From JADCCX01 sp051649305 (lineage in GTDB: Bacteria; Pseudomonadota; Alphaproteobacteria; Rhizobiales; Beijerinckiaceae), in assembly GCA_051649305.1 (NCBI GenBank), contig JBOFGV010000096.1, forward strand, positions 65,628 through 129,627: a DNA stretch of 64,000 nucleotides, in the 5' to 3' direction. Below are positions 52,981 to 63,944 of the stretch, in pieces. The position numbers were made by a program, and so were the translations under genes. The notes under the pieces are model-generated. The model saw only the letters and a list, made by a program, of their open reading frames with translations. It ran no database searches and was not told the DNA's origin. Each line of letters opens with the position of its first letter. Within the stretch, counting starts at the first letter, position 1.

Positions 52981-54567
52981 ATGCGTGCTTTCAGTTTGCG
53001 CTCTGCCATGTTGGGAATGCTCTGCGCCACAGCCATGGCGGGGGCTGCTTCCGCCCAGACACTGACGATTGGTGTGCGGGGTGGACCAGATTCCATCGAT
53101 CCGCATTTCACGGCAACCGGCACCCATGCCGAAGCCCTGAAGCATGTGTTTGATACGCTCGTCTGGTCCGGTGACGGCCTCGAGCTTGAGCCACGCCTCG
53201 CCGAAAGCTGGAAGGCGATCAATGAAACGACCTGGGAGTTCAAGCTGCGCAAGGGCGTGAAGTTTCATGACGGCTCTGATTTCACCGCTGAAGATGTGAA
53301 GTTCTCTATCGAGCGCATTCCGGTTGTGGCCGGGCCGAACCCGACAACCATCTATGTGCGCCGGGTGAAGGAAACCAAGATCATCGATGCGCACACGCTG
53401 CACATCGTCACTGACGGTGCGGCCCCGGTGCTGCCCAATGACTTCATCCGTCTGTTCATTGTCTCGTCCAAGGCAGCGGCGGGCCTGACCAAGGAAACCG
53501 CGAACGAAGCTTTCAACACCGGCAAGGCCGCTGTTGGCACTGGCCCCTACAAATATGTCTCCTGGCAGCCAAAGGGCGATCTGGTGCTTGACCGCAACGA
53601 TGCCTTCTGGGGCGGCAAGGAGCCTTGGGCGCGCCATGTACGCAAGGAAATTCCCAACGATGCTGCCCGCGTGGCACAGCTGAAAGCGGGGCAGCTTGAT
53701 CTGATCACCCGCGTGCCGGCAACCGATGTGGCGGCCCTGAAGCGTGACACCAAGATCAACGTGCAAACCATCGACACGGTCTATGTCTTCAACGTCGAAC
53801 TCGACATGCGCGAGAAGGCACTGAACGTGACGGCCAAGGATGGTTCTGCGTTGGCGAAGAACCCCTTCCTCGACATCCGGGTGCGTGAAGCGATCGATCT
53901 CGCCATCGACCGCAAGACACTGGCCGAAGTCTCAATGGAAGGCCTTGGCAAGCCAACCAGCCAGATGGTGACGCCGTCGATCTTTGGCTTCAACAAGACG
54001 CTGGGTGACAGGAAATATGATCCGGCTGCTGCCCGCAAACTGCTCGCTGACGCTGGCTATGCCAACGGCTTCAAGGTGCAGTTCTCCTTCACGCAGGACC
54101 GGTTGCCCGGTGACCGTCAGGTCGGGACCTCCATTGCGCAAATGCTGGCCGCCGTCGGCATTGATGCGCAGCCCAATGCCCAGCCAGCAGCCGTGTTCTT
54201 CCCGGCCCGCACCCGTGGCGAATTCTCCATGTCGATGTCCGGTTGGGGCACATTGACTGGCGAGGCTCACTACACCCTCTCGTCGCTTGCCCATTCCAAT
54301 GACAAGGACAAGAAGATGGGGGCGTTCAACGTGCTGGGTTACGCCAACCCCGTTATGGACAAACTGCTGCAGGATGCCGCCATTGAAATGGATGACGCCA
54401 AGCGCCGCAAACAATTGGAAGATGCCGCTGCAGTCCTGGAGAAAGACCGCCAGCGCCTGCCGATCGTGGCTGTTGGTTCCGCCTGGGCGATGCAGAAGGA
54501 CAAGGTGACCATCAAGGCGCGTGTGGATGAAGACACACTGGCCATGAACATCAAGCCTGCGAAATAA
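52981..54567 (+). CDS. Dpp/Opp-type periplasmic binding protein (for cluster 1)
   Basis: The 528-residue secreted protein of SBP family 5 has a signal peptide (LRSAMLGMLCATAMAGAASAQ). The mature part has LTIGVRGGPDSIDPHFTATG, then the signature WEFKLRKGVKFHDGSDFTAEDVKFSIER near residue 80. GGGGAGAT precedes ATG 52981; the open frame begins earlier at 52900. It is divergent from the MarR-DppBCDF operon and should be its binding subunit. The ligand may be a peptide or a cyclic amide. Confidence 0.9.
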   Translation: MRAFSLRSAMLGMLCATAMAGAASAQTLTIGVRGGPDSIDPHFTATGTHAEALKHVFDTLVWSGDGLELEPRLAESWKAINETTWEFKLRKGVKFHDGSDFTAEDVKFSIERIPVVAGPNPTTIYVRRVKETKIIDAHTLHIVTDGAAPVLPNDFIRLFIVSSKAAAGLTKETANEAFNTGKAAVGTGPYKYVSWQPKGDLVLDRNDAFWGGKEPWARHVRKEIPNDAARVAQLKAGQLDLITRVPATDVAALKRDTKINVQTIDTVYVFNVELDMREKALNVTAKDGSALAKNPFLDIRVREAIDLAIDRKTLAEVSMEGLGKPTSQMVTPSIFGFNKTLGDRKYDPAAARKLLADAGYANGFKVQFSFTQDRLPGDRQVGTSIAQMLAAVGIDAQPNAQPAAVFFPARTRGEFSMSMSGWGTLTGEAHYTLSSLAHSNDKDKKMGAFNVLGYANPVMDKLLQDAAIEMDDAKRRKQLEDAAAVLEKDRQRLPIVAVGSAWAMQKDKVTIKARVDEDTLAMNIKPAK

Positions 54568-54569
54568 CC

Positions 54570-55628
54570 ATGGCAACAGCCGCCCCATCTGCCCTTGCAC
54601 CAATCCTTATCTGGGGTGCAGGGGCCATAGGCGGCGTGCTGGGGGCTTACTGGGCGCGGGCCGGAATTCCGGTCGTGATGGTTGATATCGTCGAGGAGCA
54701 TGTCAAAGCCTGCCGCACGACTGGCGTGCAGATTTCAGGTCCGGTGGAACACTTCCAGCAGGTTGTGCCTGCCTTCACGCCGGACGAACTGACGGGCATA
54801 TTCGGTATCATTGTGCTGGCGGTGAAGGCGCAGGCGACAGAAGCTGCGCTCGCCATGCTGAAGCCGCATCTCGCCGCTGATGGCTATGTCCTCTCGGCCC
54901 AGAACGGCCTGAACGAACTGACCATCGCCAAGGCCGTTGGTGCCGAGCGCACCATGGGTTGCTTTGTGAATTACGGAGCGGACTGGCTGGGACCGGGCGA
55001 GATTTTGTTCGGCAACCGCGCCGCCGTTGTTGTTGGCGAGATTGACAACACGATCAGGGATCGCACACGCGCCATGCACAAGCTTCTCACCGTGCTGGAA
55101 CCGCAGGCGGTGTTGACCGACAATATCTGGGGCTACCTCTGGGGCAAGCTCGCCTATGGCGCAATGCTGTTTGCGACAGCGCTGACGACAGATTCTATGA
55201 GCGAGAATTTCGCCGATCCCCGGCGCTTCGTTGTGTTTGACCGGTTGGCGCGCGAGGTGATGGCGGTTGCCGCTGCCCGCAACATTAAACCCATCGGCTT
55301 CAACGGATTTGATCCTGCAAGCTTTGCGCCTGATGCACCGGAAACGGCTTCGCGTGCATCCATTTCAGCGCTTGCGGAATTCAACCGGCATACGGCCAAG
55401 ACACACTCCGGCATTTACCGTGATCTGGTGGTGCGCAAGCGCAAGACGGAGGTTGATCCGCAGATTGGCACAATCGCCGTGCTTGGCCGCGAGGTCGATG
55501 TGGCGACACCGGCCATCACCTGTCTTGTCGCCTTGATCCACGACATCGAGGATGGTCGCCGCCCCATGAGCTTCGAGACATTTCAGGTTTTGATCGACAC
55601 ATGCATATCCGCTTCGACAACCGCGTAG
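54570..55628 (+). CDS. 2-Dehydropantoate 2-reductase-like oxidoreductase (PanE/ApbA fold)
   Basis: The 352-residue protein has the NADP-binding motif GAGAIG (16-21), the conserved QNG (111-113) and a catalytic-type lysine in LWGKLAYG (K193). PanE reduces ketopantoate; many paralogues in catabolic clusters reduce other 2-keto acids. It starts two bases after the binding-protein stop and overlaps the SDR gene by 28 bases, so the three are probably one transcript. The real substrate is likely a catabolic ketoacid, not ketopantoate. That is inference. Confidence 0.8.
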   Translation: MATAAPSALAPILIWGAGAIGGVLGAYWARAGIPVVMVDIVEEHVKACRTTGVQISGPVEHFQQVVPAFTPDELTGIFGIIVLAVKAQATEAALAMLKPHLAADGYVLSAQNGLNELTIAKAVGAERTMGCFVNYGADWLGPGEILFGNRAAVVVGEIDNTIRDRTRAMHKLLTVLEPQAVLTDNIWGYLWGKLAYGAMLFATALTTDSMSENFADPRRFVVFDRLAREVMAVAAARNIKPIGFNGFDPASFAPDAPETASRASISALAEFNRHTAKTHSGIYRDLVVRKRKTEVDPQIGTIAVLGREVDVATPAITCLVALIHDIEDGRRPMSFETFQVLIDTCISASTTA

Positions 55629-56356
55629 CCCTCGTCACCGGCGCGGGCCAAGGCATTGGACAGGCCATTGCGCTGGGCCTGAAGGCAGCCGGCGCGCGGG
55701 TGCATGTGGCCGATATAGACGCCGGACGTTTGATGTCCTTTGCATCGGCGCATGGCATGACACCACATGTACTGGATGTGGCAGACCGGATTGCCTGCCA
55801 GCGGATTGTCAAAGCTGTGACGGCACAGGAAGACAGGCTTGATATTCTGGTCAATGCAGCAGGTGGCGTGCGCGGGCAGGTTGGTCGCCCTCTCGCGGAG
55901 GTGGACGAGGCAGACTGGCGTGTGCTCTTCGCCGCCAATGTCGATGGTGCCTTCTGGCTGACACAGGCCGCCAGCGAACCGATGCAGACCGCAGGCTTTG
56001 GCCGGATTATCAACATCGCGTCGGGGGCCGGGTTGCGGCCAAGCCTGACCGGCATTCAGGCCTATACCGCTGCCAAGCATGCATTGGTGGGACTGACCAA
56101 GCAGATCAGCCAGGACCTTGGACGGTTTGGCATCACCTGCAACGCCGTTGCCCCCGGATTTGTGCTCTCCAACCCCACGACCCAGAAGCAGTGGGAAGCC
56201 TACGGCGAGGAGGGGCAGGCCCGGTTGATGGCTGGCATTCATACCCGCCGGTTGGGCAGTGCCGAAGATATAGCCAATGCGGTGATTTTTCTGGCGGCTG
56301 AACAGGCAAGCTGGATTTCAGGACAGATCCTCAGCGTAGATGGTGGCCGATCCTGA
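55601..56356 (+). CDS. Short-chain dehydrogenase/reductase
   Basis: The 251-residue enzyme has the classical SDR motifs: cofactor site TGAGQGIG (13-20), NAAG near residue 85, catalytic S141, Y155 and K159 (YTAAK), and the terminal ISGQILSVDGG. It oxidises or reduces a hydroxyl/keto group with NAD(P). The overlap of 28 bases with the PanE-like gene is longer than the typical four and links their translation. The role in the pathway is unknown. Confidence 0.88.
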   Translation: MHIRFDNRVALVTGAGQGIGQAIALGLKAAGARVHVADIDAGRLMSFASAHGMTPHVLDVADRIACQRIVKAVTAQEDRLDILVNAAGGVRGQVGRPLAEVDEADWRVLFAANVDGAFWLTQAASEPMQTAGFGRIINIASGAGLRPSLTGIQAYTAAKHALVGLTKQISQDLGRFGITCNAVAPGFVLSNPTTQKQWEAYGEEGQARLMAGIHTRRLGSAEDIANAVIFLAAEQASWISGQILSVDGGRS

Positions 56357-56386
56357 AGCCTGTTTCAAATGGCAATCCGCGCGCTG

Positions 56387-56418
56387 TTGACGATAGAGTA
56401 CACCGTGTATACCGTGTG
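56387..56418 (+). promoter_or_regulatory. Candidate promoter with repeated ACCGTGT
   Basis: TTGACG (56387-56392) and TATACC (56408-56413) have 15-base spacing, shorter than ideal. Within it ACCGTGT occurs twice (56402 and 56411), nine bases apart, and GTACACCGTGTATAC is partly symmetric. This is the only gap of any size between the SDR and the second importer and may hold a separate regulated start. Confidence 0.35.
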
Positions 56419-56437
56419 AAGACGAGACGTGAAAGGC

Positions 56438-56845
56438 ATGGTCGCTGACATGACAAAACCACTCGAACGCCCTCCGCATTCCGCAACCGAAAAGCTGATT
56501 ACGTTCATCTATTTTGTCGATCTGCCACGCGCCATGCGCTTCTATGAAGACATCATGGGTTTCACGCTGGAGATCGATCAGGGTTGGTCAAAAATCTACC
56601 GCGTCACGCCCAATGGCTATGTAGGCCTTGTGGATGAAACCCGTGGCAGCCACCGGGCCAACGCGATCAAACCCGTGCAGATCTGCATCCGCGTGGACGA
56701 TGTTGATGCATGGTACGACTACATCGTGAGCCATGGCCTTGAGGTGAAGCGCCCGCCGCGCAGCAACGAGGAACTGAAAATCCGCGCCTTCGTTTTGTAT
56801 GACCCCGAAGGCTACCAGATAGAGATTCAATCGGCACTGACATGA
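56438..56845 (+). CDS. VOC-superfamily (glyoxalase/dioxygenase-like) protein
   Basis: This protein of about 135 residues has two betaalphabetabetabeta units: LITFIYFVDLPRAMRFYEDIMGFTLE and QICIRVDDVDAWYDYIVSHGLEVKRPP, ending DPEGYQIEIQS. The glutamate in QIEIQ is a typical metal ligand. Functions range from lyases and isomerases to antibiotic binding. The start is uncertain among GTG 56429, ATG 56438 (chosen) and ATG 56450. Its neighbours suggest a step in the same catabolic set. Confidence 0.8.
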   Translation: MVADMTKPLERPPHSATEKLITFIYFVDLPRAMRFYEDIMGFTLEIDQGWSKIYRVTPNGYVGLVDETRGSHRANAIKPVQICIRVDDVDAWYDYIVSHGLEVKRPPRSNEELKIRAFVLYDPEGYQIEIQSALT

Positions 56846-56922
56846 GGCAACTGACGGCACGTTTCATGCTTGCTTTCAGTCACCAAACATAACCCGTTTT
56901 TCAACAGCACTGGAGAATTGCG

Positions 56923-58506
56923 ATGACCGGAACAACCAGACAAAAAGGCATGATGGCTTTGTCCCGCCGCAAGGCACTGATGCTGGCCATGGCCGCCGGT
57001 ATCGCTTTCCCCGCAGCCGCGCAGGCGCAATCCAAATCTCTGACAGTTGCTCTGACCGCTGATGCCGTGATCCTCGATCCCCACGCGGCCAACGAACTTT
57101 CCGCCAACATTATGTTCTATCATTTCTATGATGGTCTGGTGACCCGCTCGCCGGAGCTTGGCTTCCAGCCCGGCCTCGCTGAGAGCTGGCAGATTGTTGA
57201 CGACACAACCTGGGTGTTCAAACTCAGGAAGGGCGTGAAGTTCCACAACGGCGATGAGCTCAAAGCCTCGGATGTGGTCTACACCGTCGAGCGCCTGAAG
57301 AAATCCCTGATGGCAAGCTTTGTCGCCAACATTGCCGCTGCCCGCGCCATTGATGAATACACCGTCGAGTTCAAGACACCCAAGCCCTACGCCGCCCTGC
57401 ATATGGCGCTGGCAGAAGTGCTGATCGTCAACGAGAAATACACCAAGGCCACAGGCGATGAGCAGATGGGCCTGAAGCCGATGGGCACGGGGCCTTATCG
57501 TCTGGCGCAGTGGGTGAAGGAAGACCGTCTGGAGATGGCCGCCTTTGCGGACCACTGGCGCGGCAAGCCGAAGATCGACAAGGTGACCTTCAAGCCGATC
57601 ACCAATCCGGCGACACGCACCGCGGCACTTCTGACAGGCGGCGTTGATGTCATTCAGGATTTGTCTGTGCGGGACGTCGCTGTCGTGCAGGCCAATGCTG
57701 CCTTCAAGGTTGTGACACGCCCCAGCCTTCTGAACCTCGTGCTGGCGCTTGATGTGCGCGACAAATCCCCCACCATCGATCTGCCCCAGAACCCGATGAA
57801 GGATCGCCGCGTGCGCGAAGCCATTGTGCGGGCCATCAATGTTGATGCGATCAAGACTGCCGTGATGAACGGCTTCTCGACACCCAGCGACCAGTATGTG
57901 CCATCCTCGCATCTGGGCTTCGTGCCGGGTCTTGATTTCCGCAAAACCTATCCCTTCGATCTGGGCAAGGCCAATGCGCTGATGAAGGAAGCGGGTTTCG
58001 AGAAGGGTTTCACCATGACGCTCGACACCACCAACAACCGCTATGTCAACGACGCAGCCATTGCGCAGGGGTTGGCAGGCATGCTGTCGCGCATCAACAT
58101 CACGGTCAATCTGAACCTGATGCCGCGCGCCAACTTCTTCGGCTACATCCGCGTGCCCTCAGACAAATCGAGCTTCATCATGAGCGGCTGGGATACGCCA
58201 TCAGGTGATGCCGGCAACATGTACAGCGTGTTGATGTACAGCCGTGGCAAGAAGGTAGGCTACGGTCAGGCCAACCGTGGTGCCTTCTCCAACGAGGCGT
58301 TTGACAGCTGGATCGACAAGGCGGATGCCACTGCCGACATCAAGAAGCGCAACGAATTCCTGCAGGAAGCCACCAAGATTGCCGTGCAGGAAATTCCGAT
58401 GATCCCGATCCACTACGAGCAGGATATCTACGCCGCGAAGAAGAACGTCACGGTTGTGCCGCGTATGGACAAGTTCATCTGGGCCTACGAGATGGATGTG
58501 CAGTGA
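56923..58506 (+). CDS. Dpp/Opp-type periplasmic binding protein (cluster 2)
   Basis: The 527-residue family 5 binding protein has a signal peptide (SRRKALMLAMAAGIAFPAAAQAQ, with an RR pair), then LTVALTADAVILDPHAANE and the signature VFKLRKGVKFHNGDELKASDVVYTVERL. It begins the second importer: binding protein, DppB, C, D, F and another binding-like protein. It differs enough from the protein at 52981 to have another ligand. Confidence 0.9.
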   Translation: MTGTTRQKGMMALSRRKALMLAMAAGIAFPAAAQAQSKSLTVALTADAVILDPHAANELSANIMFYHFYDGLVTRSPELGFQPGLAESWQIVDDTTWVFKLRKGVKFHNGDELKASDVVYTVERLKKSLMASFVANIAAARAIDEYTVEFKTPKPYAALHMALAEVLIVNEKYTKATGDEQMGLKPMGTGPYRLAQWVKEDRLEMAAFADHWRGKPKIDKVTFKPITNPATRTAALLTGGVDVIQDLSVRDVAVVQANAAFKVVTRPSLLNLVLALDVRDKSPTIDLPQNPMKDRRVREAIVRAINVDAIKTAVMNGFSTPSDQYVPSSHLGFVPGLDFRKTYPFDLGKANALMKEAGFEKGFTMTLDTTNNRYVNDAAIAQGLAGMLSRINITVNLNLMPRANFFGYIRVPSDKSSFIMSGWDTPSGDAGNMYSVLMYSRGKKVGYGQANRGAFSNEAFDSWIDKADATADIKKRNEFLQEATKIAVQEIPMIPIHYEQDIYAAKKNVTVVPRMDKFIWAYEMDVQ

Positions 58507-58552
58507 CGGCAATGTCACCACTGTTTGCTGATAGCCGGACCGGATTGCGATC

Positions 58553-59518
58553 ATGTTCGGCTATCTGATCAAGCGTCTTGTCCAGATGATCATCGTCCTG
58601 TGGGCGGTGTCGGTGCTCGTCTTTGTCATGATGAGCTTCACCGGCGATCCGACCTACATGATGGTGCCGCTGGATGCGACCGATGAGCAGATTGCGCAGG
58701 CGCGGCGTATTCTTGGGTTAGATGATACCCACCTTGTGCAATACTGGCGGTTTCTCGGCAATCTGGTGCAGGGCGATTTTGGCCGTTCCTTCGTCTTTCG
58801 CCAACCGGCGATGACACTGATCTTTGAGCGGTTGCCCGCCACACTGGAGATCGTTTTTCTCGCCATGTTGATTGCGCTGGTGGTGGCCATTCCGCTCGGC
58901 GTCTATGCCGGGGCCAACCCTGAGAAAGCCCGCAGCAAGGCTGTGATGGCAGGCTCATTGATCGGCATTTCCCTGCCCGGATTCTGGCTTGGCATGGTGC
59001 TGATCTTTGTGGTCGCCGTGAAACTGCAATGGCTGCCATCCTCCGGTCGCGGGCCGACGCAGGAGCTTTTTGGCATGCGCGTCAGCTTCCTGACATGGGA
59101 GGGCTTTCGCCACCTCATCCTGCCAGCTGTCACGCTTTCCATCGGTACACTGGCGATCCTGATGCGGATCATCCGGGCCGAAATGGTGGAAGTGATGAAG
59201 CAGGATTACATCCGCTTTGCCCGCGCCAAGGGAGCGACCGGTAACGGCATTTTGTTCAAGCACGGTTTGAAGAATGCGCTCATCCCGTTGATCACGGTTT
59301 TTGGCCTGATGCTGGGCGATCTGATTGCCTTTGCAACGCTCACAGAAACCATCTTCGCATGGCCGGGCATTGGTAAATTGCTGGTGGATTCAATCTATCG
59401 GGGCGACCGTCCTGTCATCGTTGTCTATCTGATGTTCGTGGCGCTGATGTTCGTCGTGGTCAACTTCATCGTCGATGTGCTCTATGCCTTCATCGACCCG
59501 CGCATCAAGATCAAGTGA
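58553..59518 (+). CDS. Dpp/Opp-type ABC permease, DppB-like (cluster 2)
   Basis: The 321-residue permease has an N-terminal anchor (LIKRLVQMIIVLWAVSVLVFVMMSFTGDP), the QYWRFLGNLVQGDFGRSFVF block and the loop RAKGATGNGILFKHGLKNALIPLITVFGL. It starts about 45 bases after the binding-protein stop. It pairs with the DppC-like protein that follows. Confidence 0.92.
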   Translation: MFGYLIKRLVQMIIVLWAVSVLVFVMMSFTGDPTYMMVPLDATDEQIAQARRILGLDDTHLVQYWRFLGNLVQGDFGRSFVFRQPAMTLIFERLPATLEIVFLAMLIALVVAIPLGVYAGANPEKARSKAVMAGSLIGISLPGFWLGMVLIFVVAVKLQWLPSSGRGPTQELFGMRVSFLTWEGFRHLILPAVTLSIGTLAILMRIIRAEMVEVMKQDYIRFARAKGATGNGILFKHGLKNALIPLITVFGLMLGDLIAFATLTETIFAWPGIGKLLVDSIYRGDRPVIVVYLMFVALMFVVVNFIVDVLYAFIDPRIKIK

Positions 59519-59525
59519 CGCGGCG

Positions 59526-60437
59526 ATGAGCACACCCGCTGTCCCTGTCGTTCGCCCCACCCGCCTGCAGCGCCTGCTGGCGTCTGAGTTGATGCACAAC
59601 TACCGGCGCAATCTTTCTGCCATTCTCGGCAGCATCATTGTCGTGCTGTTTCTGATCATGGTGATCCTTGGTCCTTTCATCGTGGCACAGGACCCCTACG
59701 ATGTGCGCCAGCTCGATCTGATGGCGGCCTTCAAGCCGCCGACATGGCTGGATGGCGGCAGTCCGGAATACTGGTTGGGCACCGACGGGCAGGGCAGGGA
59801 TGTGCTGGCCAGTATTGTCTATGGCAGCCGCATCTCCCTTTTCATCGGTGTTATCGCCATGCTTGGCTCGTGCCTCATCGGCACCACGCTTGGCCTCGTT
59901 GCCGGGTTTTACGGTGGGCGACTGGACAGCGTCATCATGCGCATTGCTGATATCCAGTTGTCCTTTCCTTCCATTCTGACAGCGCTGTTCCTGATGTCAG
60001 CCTTCGGGACAGGACTCGACAAGGTACTGATCGCGCTCATTTCGGTTGGCTGGGTGGTCTATGCGCGCACGGTGCGCGGTTCCACCTTGCGGGAGACGCA
60101 GAAAGAATATGTGCAGGCCGCGCGCGTTTCAGGCCTGCCCAACCTCAAGATTATCCTGCGCCATGTGCTGCCCAATGTGCTGACGCCCTTGATCGTGGTT
60201 GCGACGATTCAGGTCGGCACTTTCGTGCTGATCGAGGCGTCCCTGTCTTTCCTTGGCGTCGGCGTGCCCATCACCAAACCATCGCTGGGACTGTTGATCA
60301 AGAACGGTTTTGACGTGCTGTTCTCTGGTCTCTGGTGGGTGTCGATTTTCCCCGGCATGTTCATCATGCTGCTGGTTTTCGGCATCAATCTGCTGGGTGA
60401 TTTCCTGCGCGACGAACTGAACCCGCGCCTCAAATGA
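59526..60437 (+). CDS. Dpp/Opp-type ABC permease, DppC-like (cluster 2)
   Basis: This protein has 303 residues from ATG 59526; a longer open frame from 59475 lies within the previous gene. It shows the GTDGQGRDVLASIVYGSRISLF block, the EAA-type loop EYVQAARVSGLPNLKIILRHVLPNVL and LIEASLSFLGVG. The stop overlaps the DppD-like start by four bases. Confidence 0.92.
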   Translation: MSTPAVPVVRPTRLQRLLASELMHNYRRNLSAILGSIIVVLFLIMVILGPFIVAQDPYDVRQLDLMAAFKPPTWLDGGSPEYWLGTDGQGRDVLASIVYGSRISLFIGVIAMLGSCLIGTTLGLVAGFYGGRLDSVIMRIADIQLSFPSILTALFLMSAFGTGLDKVLIALISVGWVVYARTVRGSTLRETQKEYVQAARVSGLPNLKIILRHVLPNVLTPLIVVATIQVGTFVLIEASLSFLGVGVPITKPSLGLLIKNGFDVLFSGLWWVSIFPGMFIMLLVFGINLLGDFLRDELNPRLK

Positions 60438-61434
60438 ACGCTGCATCCCAACCCCTTTTGTCTGTGCGTGATCTGCGCACCTGGTTCCACACTTTTGGTG
60501 GTGTGGTGAAGGCTGTTGACGGCGTGAGCTTTGATCTGGCTCCCGGCGAGATCATGGGGCTGGTGGGTGAATCCGGTGGTGGCAAGTCCATGATCGGCTA
60601 TTCCATCATGGGGCTGATCGATCCACCGGGCCGCATTGAATCAGGTGAAATCCTGTTTGATGGTAAGGGAAATAAAAAACTGGATCTGGCCAAGCTTGAT
60701 GAAGCTGATATCCGCACCATTCGTGGCAAGGATATAGCCATGATCTTTCAGGACCCGATGACGGCACTGAACCCGCTTTACACCATCGGCAACCAGCTGG
60801 AAGAGATGCTGTCGCTCCACACTGATCTGCCCGCCCGCGAACGGCGGGAGCGCGCCATAGCGATGCTGGACAAGGTGGGCATTCCCCAGCCTGAACAGCG
60901 GCTCGATCAATACCCTCATCAGTTCTCGGGCGGCATGCGCCAGCGCGTTGTCATCGCCATCGCGATGATTGCAGGCCCGCGCCTGCTGATTGCAGATGAA
61001 CCAACGACAGCCCTTGACGTGACCATTCAGGCACAGCTTCTGCGTCTGATGCGCCAGCAGGTTGAGGAGAAAGGCGCATCGCTTATTCTCATCACGCATG
61101 ATCTGGCGGCCGTCTCGCAAATGGCTGACACCATCGCGGTGCTCTACTGCGGGCGCATCGTTGAGCGCGGCAAGGCGGACGATATCATCGAGCGGCCACG
61201 CCATCCCTACACGCGCGGCTTGATCGACTCGATCCCGCAGGACACAGCTGCCCGCAAGAAGCGCCTGAGCCAGATTCAGGGCACCGTGCCTGATATCCGC
61301 AACCTGCCCGCGGGTTGTGCTTTCGCGCCCCGCTGCATGCATGCCGCTGATATCTGCCGGACCACCAACCCTGCCTTGGCAGCCGATGCAGCAGGGCAAG
61401 CAGTGGCCTGTCATTTTCCCCTGAGGACGATGGC

Positions 61435-61438
<4 letters not shown>
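60434..61438 (+). CDS. Dpp/Opp-type ABC ATPase, DppD-like (cluster 2)
   Basis: The 334-residue ATPase has an altered Walker A GESGGGKSM (Met in place of the usual Ser/Thr after the lysine-serine), signature FSGGMRQRVVIAIA and Walker B LIADEPTTALDVTI. The cysteine cluster CAFAPRCMHAADIC is in the C-terminal domain. It is coupled by four-base overlaps with its neighbours. Confidence 0.92.
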
Positions 61439-62462
<1,024 letters not shown>

Positions 62463-62466
<4 letters not shown>

Positions 62467-63944
62467 GACAAGATATCCGGATTGCACAGCCCCGTGTCGT
62501 GCTCGATGACCCGCACGCCTGCACGGATTCAAACGATGTGCTGAATGTCTTCGGAGCTCTGTTCGATGCACTCGTCCGCCGCGGTGCTGACGGCTACGAG
62601 CCCGCCCTCGCGACAGGCTGGACAGTTTCTGATGATGCGCGAACCTTTGTATTCCAATTGCGCAAGGGCGTGCATTTTCACAACGGTGATGCCTGCGATG
62701 CCACTGCGGTGAAGTTCTCGCTGGAGCGCATGGCAAGGCCAGATATGGGCGCAACGCTGGGTGCGCCGGGTGTCTATTCGCAGTATCTTGCAGGCATCAA
62801 GGTCGAGATCATCAATCCGCTGGAAGTGCGCCTGACGCTGGCAACGCCGGTTGCGGACCTTTTCGACATTCTCGCCTACGGCCATATCATCTCGCCCCGC
62901 GCCATTGCAGCGGCGGGCGATGATCTGGCCAAGCGCGCCATTGGCACAGGACCCTACAGTCTCGTCGACTATGTCCCGGGTGAGACAATATCGGTGAAGG
63001 CAAACGACGCGCATTTTGATGGACCACCCGCGCACAGCACCATCACGTGGATGAAGGGTGCGACAGCTGAAACGCGGCTCGCAATGCTGCTTGCAGGTGA
63101 AGTCACGATTGCCAATGCGCTGCCCCCGGAGGCGGAAAAAACACTGGCCGCGACACAGCGCTTTACCAGCATTGATTACCTCGCGCCCACAGCCATCATC
63201 TGCATGTTCAACGCGGCATCAGGTCCGGGCGCTGATCCCCGTGTCAGACTGGCGCTCAATCTGGCGCTGGATCGTGAAGGCTTGATCAGGAAAGTCCTGC
63301 ATGGTGCTGGTACGCCGCTGCATGGGTTTATCAGTCCTGTACATTACGGCGCTGATGCAAACGCCACCCCTTTCAAACAGGATATGGCAAGAGCAAAGGC
63401 CCTGCTGGAGGAGGCGGGCTATGCCAGCGGTCTAACCCTGCAGGTCTATTGCCCCACACGCCTTCCCGATGAAGCGCAAGCTCTGGTGGCCGAACTTGAG
63501 AGCCAGTTTTCGCCCCTCGGCGTGCGCTTCACCATTCACCTCGAAGATGACCGCACCCACTATGCCAATCAGGTCCGGTTGAAGAACATCCACGATATCT
63601 GCGTGTTTGATTCAAGCCCGATGAGCGCCTTCCGCGTGCTCTACGAGAAGATCGATTCCCGCGTGAAAGGCTCATGGTGGGAAGGTTACTGCAACCCGGC
63701 GGTTGAGGCGTTACTCGATACTGGACGCCGCACGGTGGACACGGTGGCACGGGAAGCCATCTACCAGCAGTGCTACCGCCTGCTGCAGCAAGACCCGCCA
63801 TGGCTTTACCTCTACAACCACCGGCGGATCATTGCTGTTTCAGGCGTGCATGGTGACTGGCATATGAGCCGGGACGGTGTTCTGGATGTGCGTGGTTTGC
63901 CCATCCTTCCCCCTTGCGGGGAAGGTGTCGCGGCGAAGCCGTGA
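62463..63944 (+). CDS. Solute-binding protein family 5 lacking a signal peptide
   Basis: This 493-residue protein has the fold signatures of Dpp/Opp-type binding proteins (FVFQLRKGVHFHNGDACDATAVKFSLERM near residue 60, GTGPYSLVDYVPGE near 160). It starts MRQDIRIAQPRVVLDDPHAC, with no hydrophobic export signal, and no upstream start can supply one because the frame overlaps the ATPase gene by four bases. It may be cytoplasmic, or a loss of the signal may have inactivated it as a transporter subunit. The last 13 or so residues (ILPPCGEGVAAKP) are encoded by the palindromic repeat at 63905. The cluster already has a secreted binding protein at 56923. Confidence 0.8.
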
